Part shown: piece after piece, positions 33,643 through 43,328 of the stretch
How positions within the stretch are numbered: the stretch's first letter is position 1
Layout: the number at the start of each line of letters is the position of its first letter
Source of the DNA: a virus
Virus record (IMG/VR): IMGVR_UViG_3300043788_000114
Span: 1-64,000 of that record
Length of the DNA stretch: 64,000 nt
Strand: one strand, 5' to 3'
The notes under the pieces: generated by a model
Seen by the model: only the letters and a program-made list of their open reading frames with translations
What the model was told of the DNA's origin: nothing
The model's database searches: none
Position numbers and translations under genes: made by a program

Positions 33643-35148
33643 ATGGGAACATATTCTTGGCTTACGTTTCTCACCGCACGCCAGCAGCTTGCTGCGCGGC
33701 AGTACGACCCCAATAACCTCTTCTGGGCCGATGCCGAGAACGGAATTTCTATTCAGCAAGCGTTGAGGATGTTCAACGTTCTCACCTTCACGTGGAAAAC
33801 CAACTTTGCTTTCTCCTCCGCAAATCTGTGGAACTCGCTCGGGCTGATCGCCGACTCGCCCCGCCTCCGGACCATCACCGACACCTACTGCTACACGGAC
33901 ATGGAGTACAAGCTCCTCGAACCGCCAACCGGTGGAGTGTGGACGGGCACCACGCAGTTCTCGATCTCCGACCTCTCTCAGGCTCTCCAGCGGCGTAGGG
34001 ATGAAATGCTTCAGGTGTCGAACTGCAACCAGAGTTTGATGCCCAATATCCCGCTGACGCCGAACACGACAGTGACCAACCTTCCCGACACGGTGATCGA
34101 CGTCGCCCGGACCCGATATTTGCCATTACAGACGAGCACCACCGGAACCGCCTTGCAGGGCGTGAATGTGGTCAACGTTATATCGGTCACCGGGATCGCC
34201 ATCGGTCAACTTGTCGTCGGGAACGGAATACCTTATCCGACCACGGTCGCCGCAGTGGGAAGCGCCTCGATCACACTTTCGCAGTTGACGACCGGGCCAG
34301 TCTCGGGGTCGCTGGGATTCTTCACCGCGAGCACTCTCTACCGGGACGACACCATTGCGCAGGAATTCTACGAAGCACCGCTCTACCAGCAGGACCCCGG
34401 AACGCCGACAACTTTCAGCCTTTCGTCCGAGCCGCCCCTGTCGTGGGCCGTTGACATCCCGCCAGATCAGGCCGGGGTGTACGAATCGGTTGTGCTTCAG
34501 TCAGGAGCGGCCTTTGCGCCGCCCGCAAGCACGCTTATAGGCATCCCGGATGACTTCGCATGGGTTCTGGAGTGGGGAGCCCTTGCTGACCTGCTCGGGC
34601 GCGAATCTGAGGCCACAGACAGGGACCGTGCGGCATATTGCCTGCGCCGGTACCAAGACGGGCTCAACCTGCTCGTAAAGACGCCGTGGATCATGCTCGG
34701 CAAGGTGAATGGAGAGGCTGTCAATATCGATTCTATCGAGGCCACAGATCGCTACGATCCGGAGTGGGATTCAAACCCGAACGGTTTCGGTCCGGTGATC
34801 GTGACAGGAGGGATAGATTTCCTCGCCGCTCCGGTAGGCTCAGGAGTTGGCGTGACTGTACTGGGCAACGCCCCAGTCCCAGTTGCGGATGGCGACTTTG
34901 TGCAGGTGAGCCGCTCTGATTGGGACACCGTGCTTGATCTGGCGCAGTCGTTCAATGTTTTCAAGCAAGGCGGAGCGGAGTGGAAGGCCGCTCTTCAATT
35001 GGAGGCGAGAGCGATTCAGGCGTGCGCTGCTGAGAACACAAGAATCAAGTCGTATGGTTGCTTCTCCGACATCCTCGTCCAGCGTGGTCAGGTACAGGAA
35101 CGTAACCAAGAGCGATACAAAACTGCGAACGAGAAGAAGGCTCAGTAA
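33643..35148 (+). CDS. Virion structural protein
   Basis: A 501-residue protein starting 8 bases after the previous stop; no strong ribosome site. A helical N-terminus (LTARQQLAARQY) is followed by a beta insert around 180-230 with alternating Val/Thr, and a helical C-terminal region ending in a charged tail. Its size, lack of Cys/enzymatic motifs and position next to the giant protein suggest a neck or tail component. The stop overlaps the next ATG by one base. Confidence 0.62.
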   Translation: MGTYSWLTFLTARQQLAARQYDPNNLFWADAENGISIQQALRMFNVLTFTWKTNFAFSSANLWNSLGLIADSPRLRTITDTYCYTDMEYKLLEPPTGGVWTGTTQFSISDLSQALQRRRDEMLQVSNCNQSLMPNIPLTPNTTVTNLPDTVIDVARTRYLPLQTSTTGTALQGVNVVNVISVTGIAIGQLVVGNGIPYPTTVAAVGSASITLSQLTTGPVSGSLGFFTASTLYRDDTIAQEFYEAPLYQQDPGTPTTFSLSSEPPLSWAVDIPPDQAGVYESVVLQSGAAFAPPASTLIGIPDDFAWVLEWGALADLLGRESEATDRDRAAYCLRRYQDGLNLLVKTPWIMLGKVNGEAVNIDSIEATDRYDPEWDSNPNGFGPVIVTGGIDFLAAPVGSGVGVTVLGNAPVPVADGDFVQVSRSDWDTVLDLAQSFNVFKQGGAEWKAALQLEARAIQACAAENTRIKSYGCFSDILVQRGQVQERNQERYKTANEKKAQ

Positions 35149-38100
35149 TGGCACTAAAATTCAGAGCGCTCGACATTACGTCCCCCGTCAATCGCCTAAA
35201 AGCAGGCTTTGTCGCAATGGCCTGTAATGTTCGAGCTTATTTGGATGGCGGTTTTGCTCTCCGCAATTCGCTGACCCCGCCGTTGGTTTTAACCAACGCA
35301 GCATCGAGTCAAGTTAGCGCGGGAACTACCGGGCAAACAGGAGTAGGAGCCGCGTGGAATAACCCCGCGAATATCTTCGACACAGGAAGTGTCAATTTCA
35401 CAAATCTCCTCCTCGGAGGCGGCAACCCAACAGTATCGGAAATTCTCAATGTCACCGATCTAGGATTTGCGATCCCCGGCAGCGCGACGATTACAGGAAT
35501 CCAGTTTCAACTCCAAAGCCTTCCAGCCCTTGGCCATGGCGTCGCTATTACCTTTCAGCCAACACAAAATGGGGCGAACGCTGGAACTCCGACGACTCAA
35601 ACGCTCGGTCCCGCGCCCGGTGGACCGGTAACCATCGGTGGGCCGGGTAATCTCTTTGGATTTGCGTGGACTCCGGCGTTGATCAATGGCGCGACCGGTT
35701 TAGGGCTGAATATATCCGGAGCAGGAGGAGCCGCTCATACCTCAGCGGCTTGTGAGCTAAACTCTCTCGTCGTCACAGTGTTCTACAACACGAACATGAC
35801 GCTCATTCTGCCTGCGCCGCCGCATTCAATTCGCAGATTAAACGACTCGACTCCTAACGGACCATCGTCCGGTTACGCTCTTGTCGTTGGAGCGGGAACG
35901 GACATTTATCTCAACTCGACACAAGTTGCTTCCGGACTCTCCGGCAATCAAATTTCGCTCATTCCTTTCCGCCCGAATGCTTCCGTGCAGCCGTGGATGT
36001 ACTGGGCTGATTCGGCAGCGATGGGCAACGTCACTCTGAATACTAAATACCTCATCAATGGCAAGCCGGTGAACTTCGTTTCAAACGGCATGGGCAAGAC
36101 ACGCTCCGATGGGTTGACGTACAAAATGGGAATCGAGGAACCGCAACTCGCCCCCATTATTTCCACCGCTCCATCCAGCGTATCCGTTGGTGGTTTGTTG
36201 CAGGCAACTGACATTCCATGGACCAACTATCTCGGGCAGAACCCCGGATATAACTACGGAGAGTCGAACGGTCCACCGAATCCGGGAAGTCCAAACCCGA
36301 TAGATGGAACTCCGCCGTTTATTGTCGACGTGGCCAATGCCTCCACAGTGACAGTCACGGCCATCACTGGAACCGCGACGATCAATGGTACGTCGGCAGT
36401 ACCGACGAGTCCCGGACCAACTCCGGGATCGACAAACCCCGGTGGTTACGTGCAAGTTGGAGGAGTAGTTCCGGGAACAGTTTCCGTTGTTGTTGGTGCG
36501 TTCACGGATGGAGATGGCAATGTAGTACCTCTCGGCGTAGCGCCGCTCTACATTACATCGGTCATCGATGTGGGTGGAAACATCGGAGTGGCAATTCCCG
36601 TGCCATTTGGCGCTCAGCAGTTCCAGATTGGCATCAACTCCACGGGAAACACGTTCAATGCAAACTCGGGCTCTTTCCAGATCGAAGTTACGGTGACAAC
36701 GAATGCTCTGCCAACCGTCACATCGATTCTCGGCGACCTGACTTGCGCATATTTTGACGATTCGCCAACCTCCGGTCCAGTAGCTTCGTATATCTGGAAG
36801 AATCCGGATGATCCCGGAGGCTCGGGACCAACGCGCTCTGTCTCTGATGCGGTAGGCACAACGACAGGTGACTCCTTCATCTTCGATGCCACATTCACGG
36901 CTGGAATTCCCGGACTACCGGGAATCGGCTCGCCCACTGTACCGATGCTGTGGACAGACCTCAATCCTGATTCCGTCGCCGTAGGTTCCAATCCGATCTT
37001 TGCCGCACCACTGACGAAAACAAATCCGACGAACACACAGTTCGCCAACTTCAACTTTTGTCTTACAGGGAATATCTACTTCCCGTCTGCCGGTCTATTC
37101 ACGCTCGTCCTCACGAGCCACGATGATGTGATATGGGGAATCGGCGGCGGCGTGTCGCTGGTATCTGCCGTGGCGTCCGGCGTAGGCGAGGGTGGTGGCG
37201 TGGCAATCTCTGGATATGGCCAGACGATCACCGTGGTTGGTGGTTATCCGCTCCTTCCGAGACAAATCTACACGAGCGGATTGGGAGGAAACTACGCACA
37301 GACAACGGTAGTCGTGAGCGTTCCAGCGGCAGGCATTTACCCAATCGAACTCGACTTTGACTACTGGTTTCACTCAGGAAGAATTCTTCTGCTTGAGGGA
37401 TCGGCCACTGCTGGCGGTCCGCCGACGATCATCCCGCCTCTTCCGGCGAGCGTTAGGCAGGAGACGCAATATCGGTACGTGTACAGGTCATCGGCCACAG
37501 GAGCATTGTCGAATCCATCTCCGGAGTCAGCAGCCGAGACGGTGCCTGTCACGGCGAACACTGTCACGTCTTACTGGTCGCCCGATCCGCAGGTAGATGT
37601 TGTTGACTACTACCGCATCGATTCAGTGACATCGGATTTCACTTACGTCGCCACAGGACCTAACGACAATCTTGGACCGGGAGGAACGAATACACCGATC
37701 ACCGATTCCTTGCTGGACACTGAACTAGGATCGCAACTTCTAGAATTCGACAACTTCGAGCCATTCCCATCCATTGATCTTCCACAGAAGGGAATCTGTA
37801 ACGTCTCTGGCGGTGTCATCACATGGGTATCGGGCGGAGCTATCGGCGGAGCGTTTACAGGATTCAATATCCGCTGGCTGGGTGGAACAGTCATCCTCAT
37901 CGGCTCCCCTACGTCTCTTGCATATACACTGATCGCGCGACCAACATCGACGACGACGATCACGATTCCCGATGTTCCGGATGGAACGAATCTGGCTTAC
38001 GAGATTCCCGAACCAATTCTAGCCGCACAACCATTACCTTATGTTGACGGGCCTACGGACAATATCCCGTTTGCAAATGCAGTTGGCGATCCACTAAGAG

Positions 38101-39158
38101 GAGGAACTTTTTATTGGTCGAAGGGAAATAACCTAGACTCCGCTCCGGATACGAATCAGCAAGACATCACCGATCCGTCCGAAACTCTGAATAACTTGGC
38201 GATCACCACAGGCAAGGTGCTCTTGGGATCGATTAAGCGTTTCTGGGCCATCTTGCCCAACTTCTTCAATGCTCTGGCAACAGCTACCGGAACTTCAGGA
38301 TCAACATGGAGCACAAGGCTCACTTCAATCGACCGTGGCCTCTTTATCCCACGCTGCATCTGCGTCTCGGGCGGTGGAGGCGTGTTCTTCCGTGTCGATG
38401 ATGGGATTCATTACTCGCCATCAGGCATCTCGTCAAAGTCGATAACCGATGAAACGCTCTATCCGTTATTCCCGCATGAATCGCCCGGAGCAGGCGCTTC
38501 TTCCCCGCAGCCAATCACACGCAATGGAATCACAATCTATCCTCCAGACGATACGAAGCCGCAGCTACAGAAGATGGCATTCCAGAACGGGTATATGTAT
38601 TTTAAATATTCCGGAACGGACGGCAATCCTCACACGCTGGTATTCGATGAAGCTGCAATGGGATGGATATGGGACATAAAAAATCCGGAAGCGACATGCT
38701 ATGCGGCTAATGAGGGAGAAAGCATTCAAGGTACTCTAGTAGGATGTTTTGACGGATCGGTAAGACTTCTTTCGAGTGCTGGAACTGAGGTAGTGACGGG
38801 CACGGCTCTCACTGCCGCCATCGGCGGCGTGGGATGGAATCACATGTACGAGATCACCATCGAGTACGAATCCAAAGCAGCAGTGACATTGAGCTTCATC
38901 GCCGCCGATGTGAATAATGGAAGCTACGCCCCAAATCCTATTGTGCTTCCAGCAACAGCCGGTGGTCCGACGAAGTTCACCACGAAAGTGACTGCGAATA
39001 AGTGGCAACTACTACAGGCACAATTCCAGTCTGCCGATCCAGCGATGGCCATCTACCTAGAGGGTGTTTTCGGCAACGTAAAGGATTGGGGAACGACGGC
39101 AGGATACAGGCCGGTGAATTTCTTCATCCCTGCGGGAGGGGCCGGAGGTCAGCCATGA
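35148..39158 (+). CDS. Giant virion protein with PA14-like domain
   Basis: A 1336-residue protein. The start (FRALDITSPVNRLKAGF) is followed by beta-sandwich domains. A PA14-like domain is visible at about 610-760: an N-terminal strand region, then GLFTLVLTSHDDVIWGIGGG, and PIELDFDYWFHSGRILLL. Fibronectin-like strands (RYVYRSSATGALSNPSPESA) come next, and a C-terminal propeller-like region (FVFDGS-type repeats such as VGCFDGSVRLL). PA14 domains bind carbohydrates, so host-surface binding by a tail nozzle or fibre is plausible. The stop overlaps the next start by four bases. Confidence 0.7.
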   Translation: MALKFRALDITSPVNRLKAGFVAMACNVRAYLDGGFALRNSLTPPLVLTNAASSQVSAGTTGQTGVGAAWNNPANIFDTGSVNFTNLLLGGGNPTVSEILNVTDLGFAIPGSATITGIQFQLQSLPALGHGVAITFQPTQNGANAGTPTTQTLGPAPGGPVTIGGPGNLFGFAWTPALINGATGLGLNISGAGGAAHTSAACELNSLVVTVFYNTNMTLILPAPPHSIRRLNDSTPNGPSSGYALVVGAGTDIYLNSTQVASGLSGNQISLIPFRPNASVQPWMYWADSAAMGNVTLNTKYLINGKPVNFVSNGMGKTRSDGLTYKMGIEEPQLAPIISTAPSSVSVGGLLQATDIPWTNYLGQNPGYNYGESNGPPNPGSPNPIDGTPPFIVDVANASTVTVTAITGTATINGTSAVPTSPGPTPGSTNPGGYVQVGGVVPGTVSVVVGAFTDGDGNVVPLGVAPLYITSVIDVGGNIGVAIPVPFGAQQFQIGINSTGNTFNANSGSFQIEVTVTTNALPTVTSILGDLTCAYFDDSPTSGPVASYIWKNPDDPGGSGPTRSVSDAVGTTTGDSFIFDATFTAGIPGLPGIGSPTVPMLWTDLNPDSVAVGSNPIFAAPLTKTNPTNTQFANFNFCLTGNIYFPSAGLFTLVLTSHDDVIWGIGGGVSLVSAVASGVGEGGGVAISGYGQTITVVGGYPLLPRQIYTSGLGGNYAQTTVVVSVPAAGIYPIELDFDYWFHSGRILLLEGSATAGGPPTIIPPLPASVRQETQYRYVYRSSATGALSNPSPESAAETVPVTANTVTSYWSPDPQVDVVDYYRIDSVTSDFTYVATGPNDNLGPGGTNTPITDSLLDTELGSQLLEFDNFEPFPSIDLPQKGICNVSGGVITWVSGGAIGGAFTGFNIRWLGGTVILIGSPTSLAYTLIARPTSTTTITIPDVPDGTNLAYEIPEPILAAQPLPYVDGPTDNIPFANAVGDPLRGGTFYWSKGNNLDSAPDTNQQDITDPSETLNNLAITTGKVLLGSIKRFWAILPNFFNALATATGTSGSTWSTRLTSIDRGLFIPRCICVSGGGGVFFRVDDGIHYSPSGISSKSITDETLYPLFPHESPGAGASSPQPITRNGITIYPPDDTKPQLQKMAFQNGYMYFKYSGTDGNPHTLVFDEAAMGWIWDIKNPEATCYAANEGESIQGTLVGCFDGSVRLLSSAGTEVVTGTALTAAIGGVGWNHMYEITIEYESKAAVTLSFIAADVNNGSYAPNPIVLPATAGGPTKFTTKVTANKWQLLQAQFQSADPAMAIYLEGVFGNVKDWGTTAGYRPVNFFIPAGGAGGQP

Positions 39159-39322
39159 AATTTGGCAGCATCACATCGCGGCGTTGCAGGAGATGTGGCG
39201 TAGTCGGTACGTCGCAACTTCCTGACACGCCTCTGCACAGGGAGAAGAATAGTCATCGCCTCTGCGTGGGTTGCACCAACTGGCAGAGTAATAATCCGAA
39301 AAAGGGAATCAGGAATAAATGA
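39155..39322 (+). CDS. Small zinc-ribbon protein
   Basis: A 55-residue protein coupled to the giant gene (ATGA). It contains two CxxC knuckles (CRRC at 11-14, CVGC at 37-40), the basic plan of a zinc ribbon. It ends Lys/Arg-rich. The next gene also starts by ATGA overlap. Confidence 0.65.
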   Translation: MKFGSITSRRCRRCGVVGTSQLPDTPLHREKNSHRLCVGCTNWQSNNPKKGIRNK

Positions 39323-40188
39323 GCACGAACCCACCTAGTTTCAGGTTACCGATCAATGTGCGCGGCCTCGTGGACGATAAGGTAGCGGAGGCTATCGAGA
39401 ACCATGACGACGCAATCACCGATTTGCAGCAGGCGATCTCTCCTCTTGCCACCCAGATTACCGCTCTCAAGAGCGGAACCTCTTCATCTACCGGAACAGG
39501 GACGACGACTGTGGAGAACGTATCTACCGAGCAGATCACTAATAACTTCGTCAATAATATCGGCTTCGTCAATAACCAGACGGGTGTAACTTCCTACGCC
39601 ACTCAACAATCCGATCTCGGAAAAATAGTCGTGCTTGATGACGCGTCGGCTATCGCGGTGGCTTTGACTTCGGCTCCGGTGATCACCCTGCCGTGGTATG
39701 CCACATTCATCAACCTTGGTGCTGGGACAGCGACACTCACTCCGGTCTCCGGAACGATCAGCTATTCTGGGAATCTTGGAGCAGCATCGCTACCGCTATC
39801 TACAGGCCAATTGGCTATTGTGGGCTTCGATGGCACCAACTTCTGGGCTGCGGTAGCTGCGTTCCCTGTCGTGCCGCCACAGAACACGCCAGCCATTACC
39901 CATCAATTTCTGACTGCGTTTAATGCGATCAGTGGAGTATTCAGTCAGGCCCAACCGGCAATAGCCGATGTCTCAGGTCTCGCGGCTGCACTGGCGCTTT
40001 TGGCTCCGATTGCCAGCCCAACATTCACCGGAACGGTAACCCAGCCGGACGCACCCGTGCTCACGGCGGCGACGACGGCTACGAGCGCCACGGCTGGAGC
40101 GGCAAGCGCGCTACCAGCGACGCCAGCAGGGTATTTGGATATATCGATCAATGGAACGGTTTTCAAGGTGCCGTACTATGCGGTTTAG
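39319..40188 (+). CDS. Tail-fibre-like protein
   Basis: A 289-residue protein. A helical coiled-coil start (about 15-55) leads into Gly/Ser/Thr linkers and beta modules. The segment PIASPTFTGTVTQPD near 235-249 is a motif common in phage tail fibres, and the C-terminus is a short strand domain (DISINGTVFKVPYY). There is no signal peptide here, unlike the fibres at 19.8-28.4 kb. Confidence 0.68.
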   Translation: MSTNPPSFRLPINVRGLVDDKVAEAIENHDDAITDLQQAISPLATQITALKSGTSSSTGTGTTTVENVSTEQITNNFVNNIGFVNNQTGVTSYATQQSDLGKIVVLDDASAIAVALTSAPVITLPWYATFINLGAGTATLTPVSGTISYSGNLGAASLPLSTGQLAIVGFDGTNFWAAVAAFPVVPPQNTPAITHQFLTAFNAISGVFSQAQPAIADVSGLAAALALLAPIASPTFTGTVTQPDAPVLTAATTATSATAGAASALPATPAGYLDISINGTVFKVPYYAV

Positions 40189-40241
40189 TGTTCTTTTTAT
40201 GTGTTTTCACCATAGGGAATCGGTGTAGAATGGCGCTGTGC

Positions 40242-40256
40242 CGTCCGGGAGCGAGC
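40242..40256 (+). repeat. Direct repeat flanking the inserted endonuclease gene, left copy
   Basis: CGTCCGGGAGCGAGC, identical to 41119-41133. The pair encloses the reverse-strand endonuclease gene and its leader. Confidence 0.6.
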
Positions 40257-40262
40257 GCCGAG

Positions 40263-41036
40263 TCAATCAAAGAGAGACGGCTGTTGGTTCCCAGATTCGT
40301 CCGTGCGTTTGTACTTTGCGAGATAGATTCTTGCCATTTTTACCCACTCCTCTATTTCCAAGATTCCGAGGCGAGTATTGCATTTTGTGCATAGCAAACC
40401 ACGACGGCATTTTTCACACCCTCTTCCAGTAGGGCAGCAACGATGATCGTGATCAATCGACATACGCTTTTTGCCACTAAACTCATATGGAATTCCGCAG
40501 AGACCGCACAGACCATTTTGCTCGGCAAATTTTGTCTCATACCACTCCTTCGTGACTCCGTAATACGAGTAATTCCTCCCTTTCGTATACTCCTTTACGT
40601 ACTCCTTGTTGGCGTCTCTCCATTCCTTGTTTTTCTTGCGATTGATCTCTGGAGGGCGCGGTTCCGCACGCCACCTCTCTGCGGCGTCGAAGGCAAAACA
40701 GTCTTTGCAGGTTGGTGCCCTTCCGTCAGCGCACCGCTTGTTCTTGTAAAAACTGTCGAGAGGTTTTTCGATCCGGCATTTCGTGCAAATCTTTGTTGTC
40801 GAGACGCCAGCGAGGATAGCCTTTTTCTCTTCAAGTGATTCGTAGTACGCGATTGTGCAGCGTTTGCACCGCGAGCAATACCCGTCGCGTGCTCGGGTAT
40901 TCTTGGTGAACTTGCTCAAAGGAAGAATCTCTTTACAAACCCTACAAATCTTCTCAGCAAAACGAGCGTCTGGGGTGTTGAATTCCGCTTGTCTTTCAAT
41001 CTCTTGGGGGTATAATGTGGCAGATGAGGGTGCCAT
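40263..41036 (-). CDS. Endonuclease VII-like (HNH/ββα-metal) homing or recombination endonuclease
   Basis: A 257-residue protein on the opposite strand to all its neighbours. Two N-terminal zinc knuckle units occur (CRVCKEILPLSKF and CTKCRIEKPLDSF; each with a second CxxC). The C-terminal domain is endonuclease VII-like: NGLCGLCGIPYEF, the metal-binding SIDHDHRCC and the CRRGLLCTKCNTRLG segment. T4 endonuclease VII resolves branched DNA, but relatives are frequent as free-standing mobile genes. Orientation, flanking direct repeats and the shared leader all favour the mobile interpretation. Confidence 0.87.
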   Translation of the reverse strand: MAPSSATLYPQEIERQAEFNTPDARFAEKICRVCKEILPLSKFTKNTRARDGYCSRCKRCTIAYYESLEEKKAILAGVSTTKICTKCRIEKPLDSFYKNKRCADGRAPTCKDCFAFDAAERWRAEPRPPEINRKKNKEWRDANKEYVKEYTKGRNYSYYGVTKEWYETKFAEQNGLCGLCGIPYEFSGKKRMSIDHDHRCCPTGRGCEKCRRGLLCTKCNTRLGILEIEEWVKMARIYLAKYKRTDESGNQQPSLFD

Positions 41037-41089
41037 GTCGCTCCTTTCAGCGATGAGGTGAGAATCGAGCAGCCACGCTCGACACCCTC
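41026..41089 (-). promoter_or_regulatory. Structured translational leader (copy 2 of 3)
   Basis: Read on the minus strand: P1 pairs GAGGGTGTC (41089-41081) with GGCACCCTC (41034-41026), 9 bp with one G-U, covering the start codon's last base. P2 pairs GAGCG with TGCTC (41080-41067). P3 pairs TCGCT with AGCGA (41053-41038) and holds AAAGGAG. A -10-like TAGAAT precedes it. The layout is the same as at 845-910 and 61518-61585. Confidence 0.75.
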
Positions 41090-41118
41090 AATTCTATCAC
41101 CGAGTTGCGAGGAATGCG

Positions 41119-41133
41119 CGTCCGGGAGCGAGC
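41119..41133 (+). repeat. Direct repeat flanking the inserted endonuclease gene, right copy
   Basis: CGTCCGGGAGCGAGC, 14 bases before the start codon of the gene at 41147, whose upstream region it forms. The copy at 40242 therefore looks like a duplicate made during insertion. Confidence 0.6.
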
Positions 41134-41146
41134 ATGGAGAAAAATC

Positions 41147-41761
41147 ATGTCTTTCTTCGGGAGTCTGTTTGGGGGGCAAAATTCCACGCTTGATTCGTTA
41201 ATCCCAACCTTCGGGCAGGTTGGTGGAAATCAAGTTGGGCAAGGCCAAAAAAACCAAAGTACTGCGTCAGACTTCTGGAATTCGATTGTCGGCGGAGATG
41301 CCACGAAGACTATGCAAGCGCTGAGTCCGGAGGTGTCGGCGGAGAAGAAATCCTCTCAACTCGATACAAAAACAGCGACGGAGATGGGCAACCGCTCTGG
41401 CGGCACAAACGCATCCAACGCGGCATCCAAAGACAAAATTCATTCCGACGTCACGAATCTGATCGGGAATTTGACGAACTCATCCGCGAGCAACCTAGCA
41501 AGTCTTGGTACAAGTCAGGTCAGCACCGGCCTGAGTGCGTATGGAATGCAGGAGCAAGCGAGTCAGGAACAGCTAAGCAACTGGAGAGATTCTATCCTCG
41601 GCAAAGGAATCACTAGCGCCGCCGCATTCGCAGAATCATACGGTCTGAACAAAATACCCGGAGCTAAAAACAGTCAAAATAATAATCCCGGAGAATTCTT
41701 CAATTCGACGACATCTGGCTACCAACCCGTTTACGATGATGACGGAAATCAGATCGCCTAA
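41147..41761 (+). CDS. Hypothetical virion-associated protein
   Basis: A 204-residue protein from the ATG at 41147 with GGAGAAAA upstream; a TTG at 41105 would extend it into the endonuclease leader. It is Ser/Asn/Gln-rich with a hydrophobic N-terminal patch (MSFFGSLFGG), long helical stretches and few Cys. It begins the block of putative internal virion (ejection) proteins. No family recognised. Confidence 0.62.
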   Translation: MSFFGSLFGGQNSTLDSLIPTFGQVGGNQVGQGQKNQSTASDFWNSIVGGDATKTMQALSPEVSAEKKSSQLDTKTATEMGNRSGGTNASNAASKDKIHSDVTNLIGNLTNSSASNLASLGTSQVSTGLSAYGMQEQASQEQLSNWRDSILGKGITSAAAFAESYGLNKIPGAKNSQNNNPGEFFNSTTSGYQPVYDDDGNQIA

Positions 41762-41783
41762 ATCAGCGATATAGGAGACGCAC

Positions 41784-43328
41784 GTGGCGAGCGGAGAAGC
41801 TTGGCAAGCTGGCTGGAGTCTTGGGAGCGGAAAAGCAGAGCGAGAGATCGCTCACAAGCAAGCTCTGTCTGATGAAGAGCACGAGCAGAAAGTATCATTC
41901 ATTATCAATGAACTCTATAAGAACCAAGCAAAACTCGCTGCACTTAAGGACAAGGACGACAATCCACTTCCGGGATACGACAAGACCCTTAACGATATTC
42001 AGAATAATTTTCGCGATCTCAGAGAACTCCATGATCCCCAAAAATACCCCGGTGCCATTCAGCGCACTGGGTGGATGCTGACCGACGCACTCCATATCAC
42101 CAATCCTCAAGAGCGTATTCGGAAGGAAGGCGCGAAGAGAGCCGCTGGCGCTGCTGCTGACGAGCACTCAGCGTTGTCGTGGGCTGGGGCTGCGCCGATT
42201 GCGCCAGCACAAGAGGCGGCACAGAAATATGAGGCCGGTGTCAACGCCCAGTTATCTACCATCGACAAATCGAACATGTCGGACGAGGACAAGGAGCGGG
42301 CGAGGGCGGCAGTCTTCAAGATTTACCAGAGGCCGAACTACAAATTTCTCGATGTTCCCGGACTTGGAACGCAGATGTTCGACATGAACGATCCTGATTC
42401 GATTCCTGAAGGCGCTGTGCCGCACGTGAAGGAGACGATCACCGACGAAGAACTCTCTGAGTACAAGCAGGCGGTTGCCGGTGGATTTAAGGGAACCATC
42501 CAAGAATTTCGAGCGTCCAAGTCAGGAAAGATGACAGCAGGGCAATTACTGCAAGATTCTTATCTTGCAACTCTCGGTTTTCCTTCTGGCACACCGTGGG
42601 AGACGTTAACAAACCAGCAGCGTTCCGGTTACCAGCTTTACTTGAACGGTCTAAAGCAGCGCACGGCAAATCACCAAGCGACGATCACTGATCGCGATGG
42701 CAATGTACACGTGATTGACCTATCGAGTACATCTGGTCCGGTAGAAATGGCGCGTCCGGCAACTTCTAACCAGCCCCCAGAAGCAACCGGAGGACAGCCC
42801 GCTCCTACAACGCCGCAGGCAGTGAAAAACAAGGCTGCTTCAATCAGACCGCGCGCAACCAAGGCTGACATTGTTCTTAACTTCAAGAAGGCGACGCCAG
42901 ACTATACAAAGGCTAAGAACACCTACAATGATACAGAAAGAATTTCAAAACTTGCCGACAAATGGATTCTTCAGCCCAATTCCGAGGCTGACGCCAATTT
43001 CGTCCTTGCTTTGATCCGCAGCGAAGCAGGGCGCGTTAACCAGCAGGAAATCGGACAGATGTTCAATGCTGGAGGAATCTCAGAGGCTCCGGAAAGATGG
43101 GCAGCGAAAGCTGGTCATGGAGAACTCGCTCCCGATCTCAGAAAGCAGTTGGTTGACTTCGTTCACTTGCAGCGTGACGCAGCCAAGGAAGTAGTGGATG
43201 AGATGGATACGGGTTCCAGTGGAACGGCACCAAAGGGACCACCTACGGGAGCTTTTGGAACAGTGAATCATAACGGCAAGAACTACTACGTTGACGCGCA
43301 AGGGAATAATCTCGGGGTGGCTCCATAA
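41784..43328 (+). CDS. Internal virion/ejection-like protein
   Basis: A 514-residue protein with a GTG start after TAGGAGA. It is mostly helical: charged N-terminal coils (about 20-100), an Ala-rich helix, then a domain of Gln/Ser/Thr helices, and a beta tail (GKNYYVDAQGNNLGV). There are no Cys and no enzyme motif. Its place next to two larger proteins with lytic or enzymatic domains suggests an ejected virion protein. Confidence 0.6.
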   Translation: MASGEAWQAGWSLGSGKAEREIAHKQALSDEEHEQKVSFIINELYKNQAKLAALKDKDDNPLPGYDKTLNDIQNNFRDLRELHDPQKYPGAIQRTGWMLTDALHITNPQERIRKEGAKRAAGAAADEHSALSWAGAAPIAPAQEAAQKYEAGVNAQLSTIDKSNMSDEDKERARAAVFKIYQRPNYKFLDVPGLGTQMFDMNDPDSIPEGAVPHVKETITDEELSEYKQAVAGGFKGTIQEFRASKSGKMTAGQLLQDSYLATLGFPSGTPWETLTNQQRSGYQLYLNGLKQRTANHQATITDRDGNVHVIDLSSTSGPVEMARPATSNQPPEATGGQPAPTTPQAVKNKAASIRPRATKADIVLNFKKATPDYTKAKNTYNDTERISKLADKWILQPNSEADANFVLALIRSEAGRVNQQEIGQMFNAGGISEAPERWAAKAGHGELAPDLRKQLVDFVHLQRDAAKEVVDEMDTGSSGTAPKGPPTGAFGTVNHNGKNYYVDAQGNNLGVAP

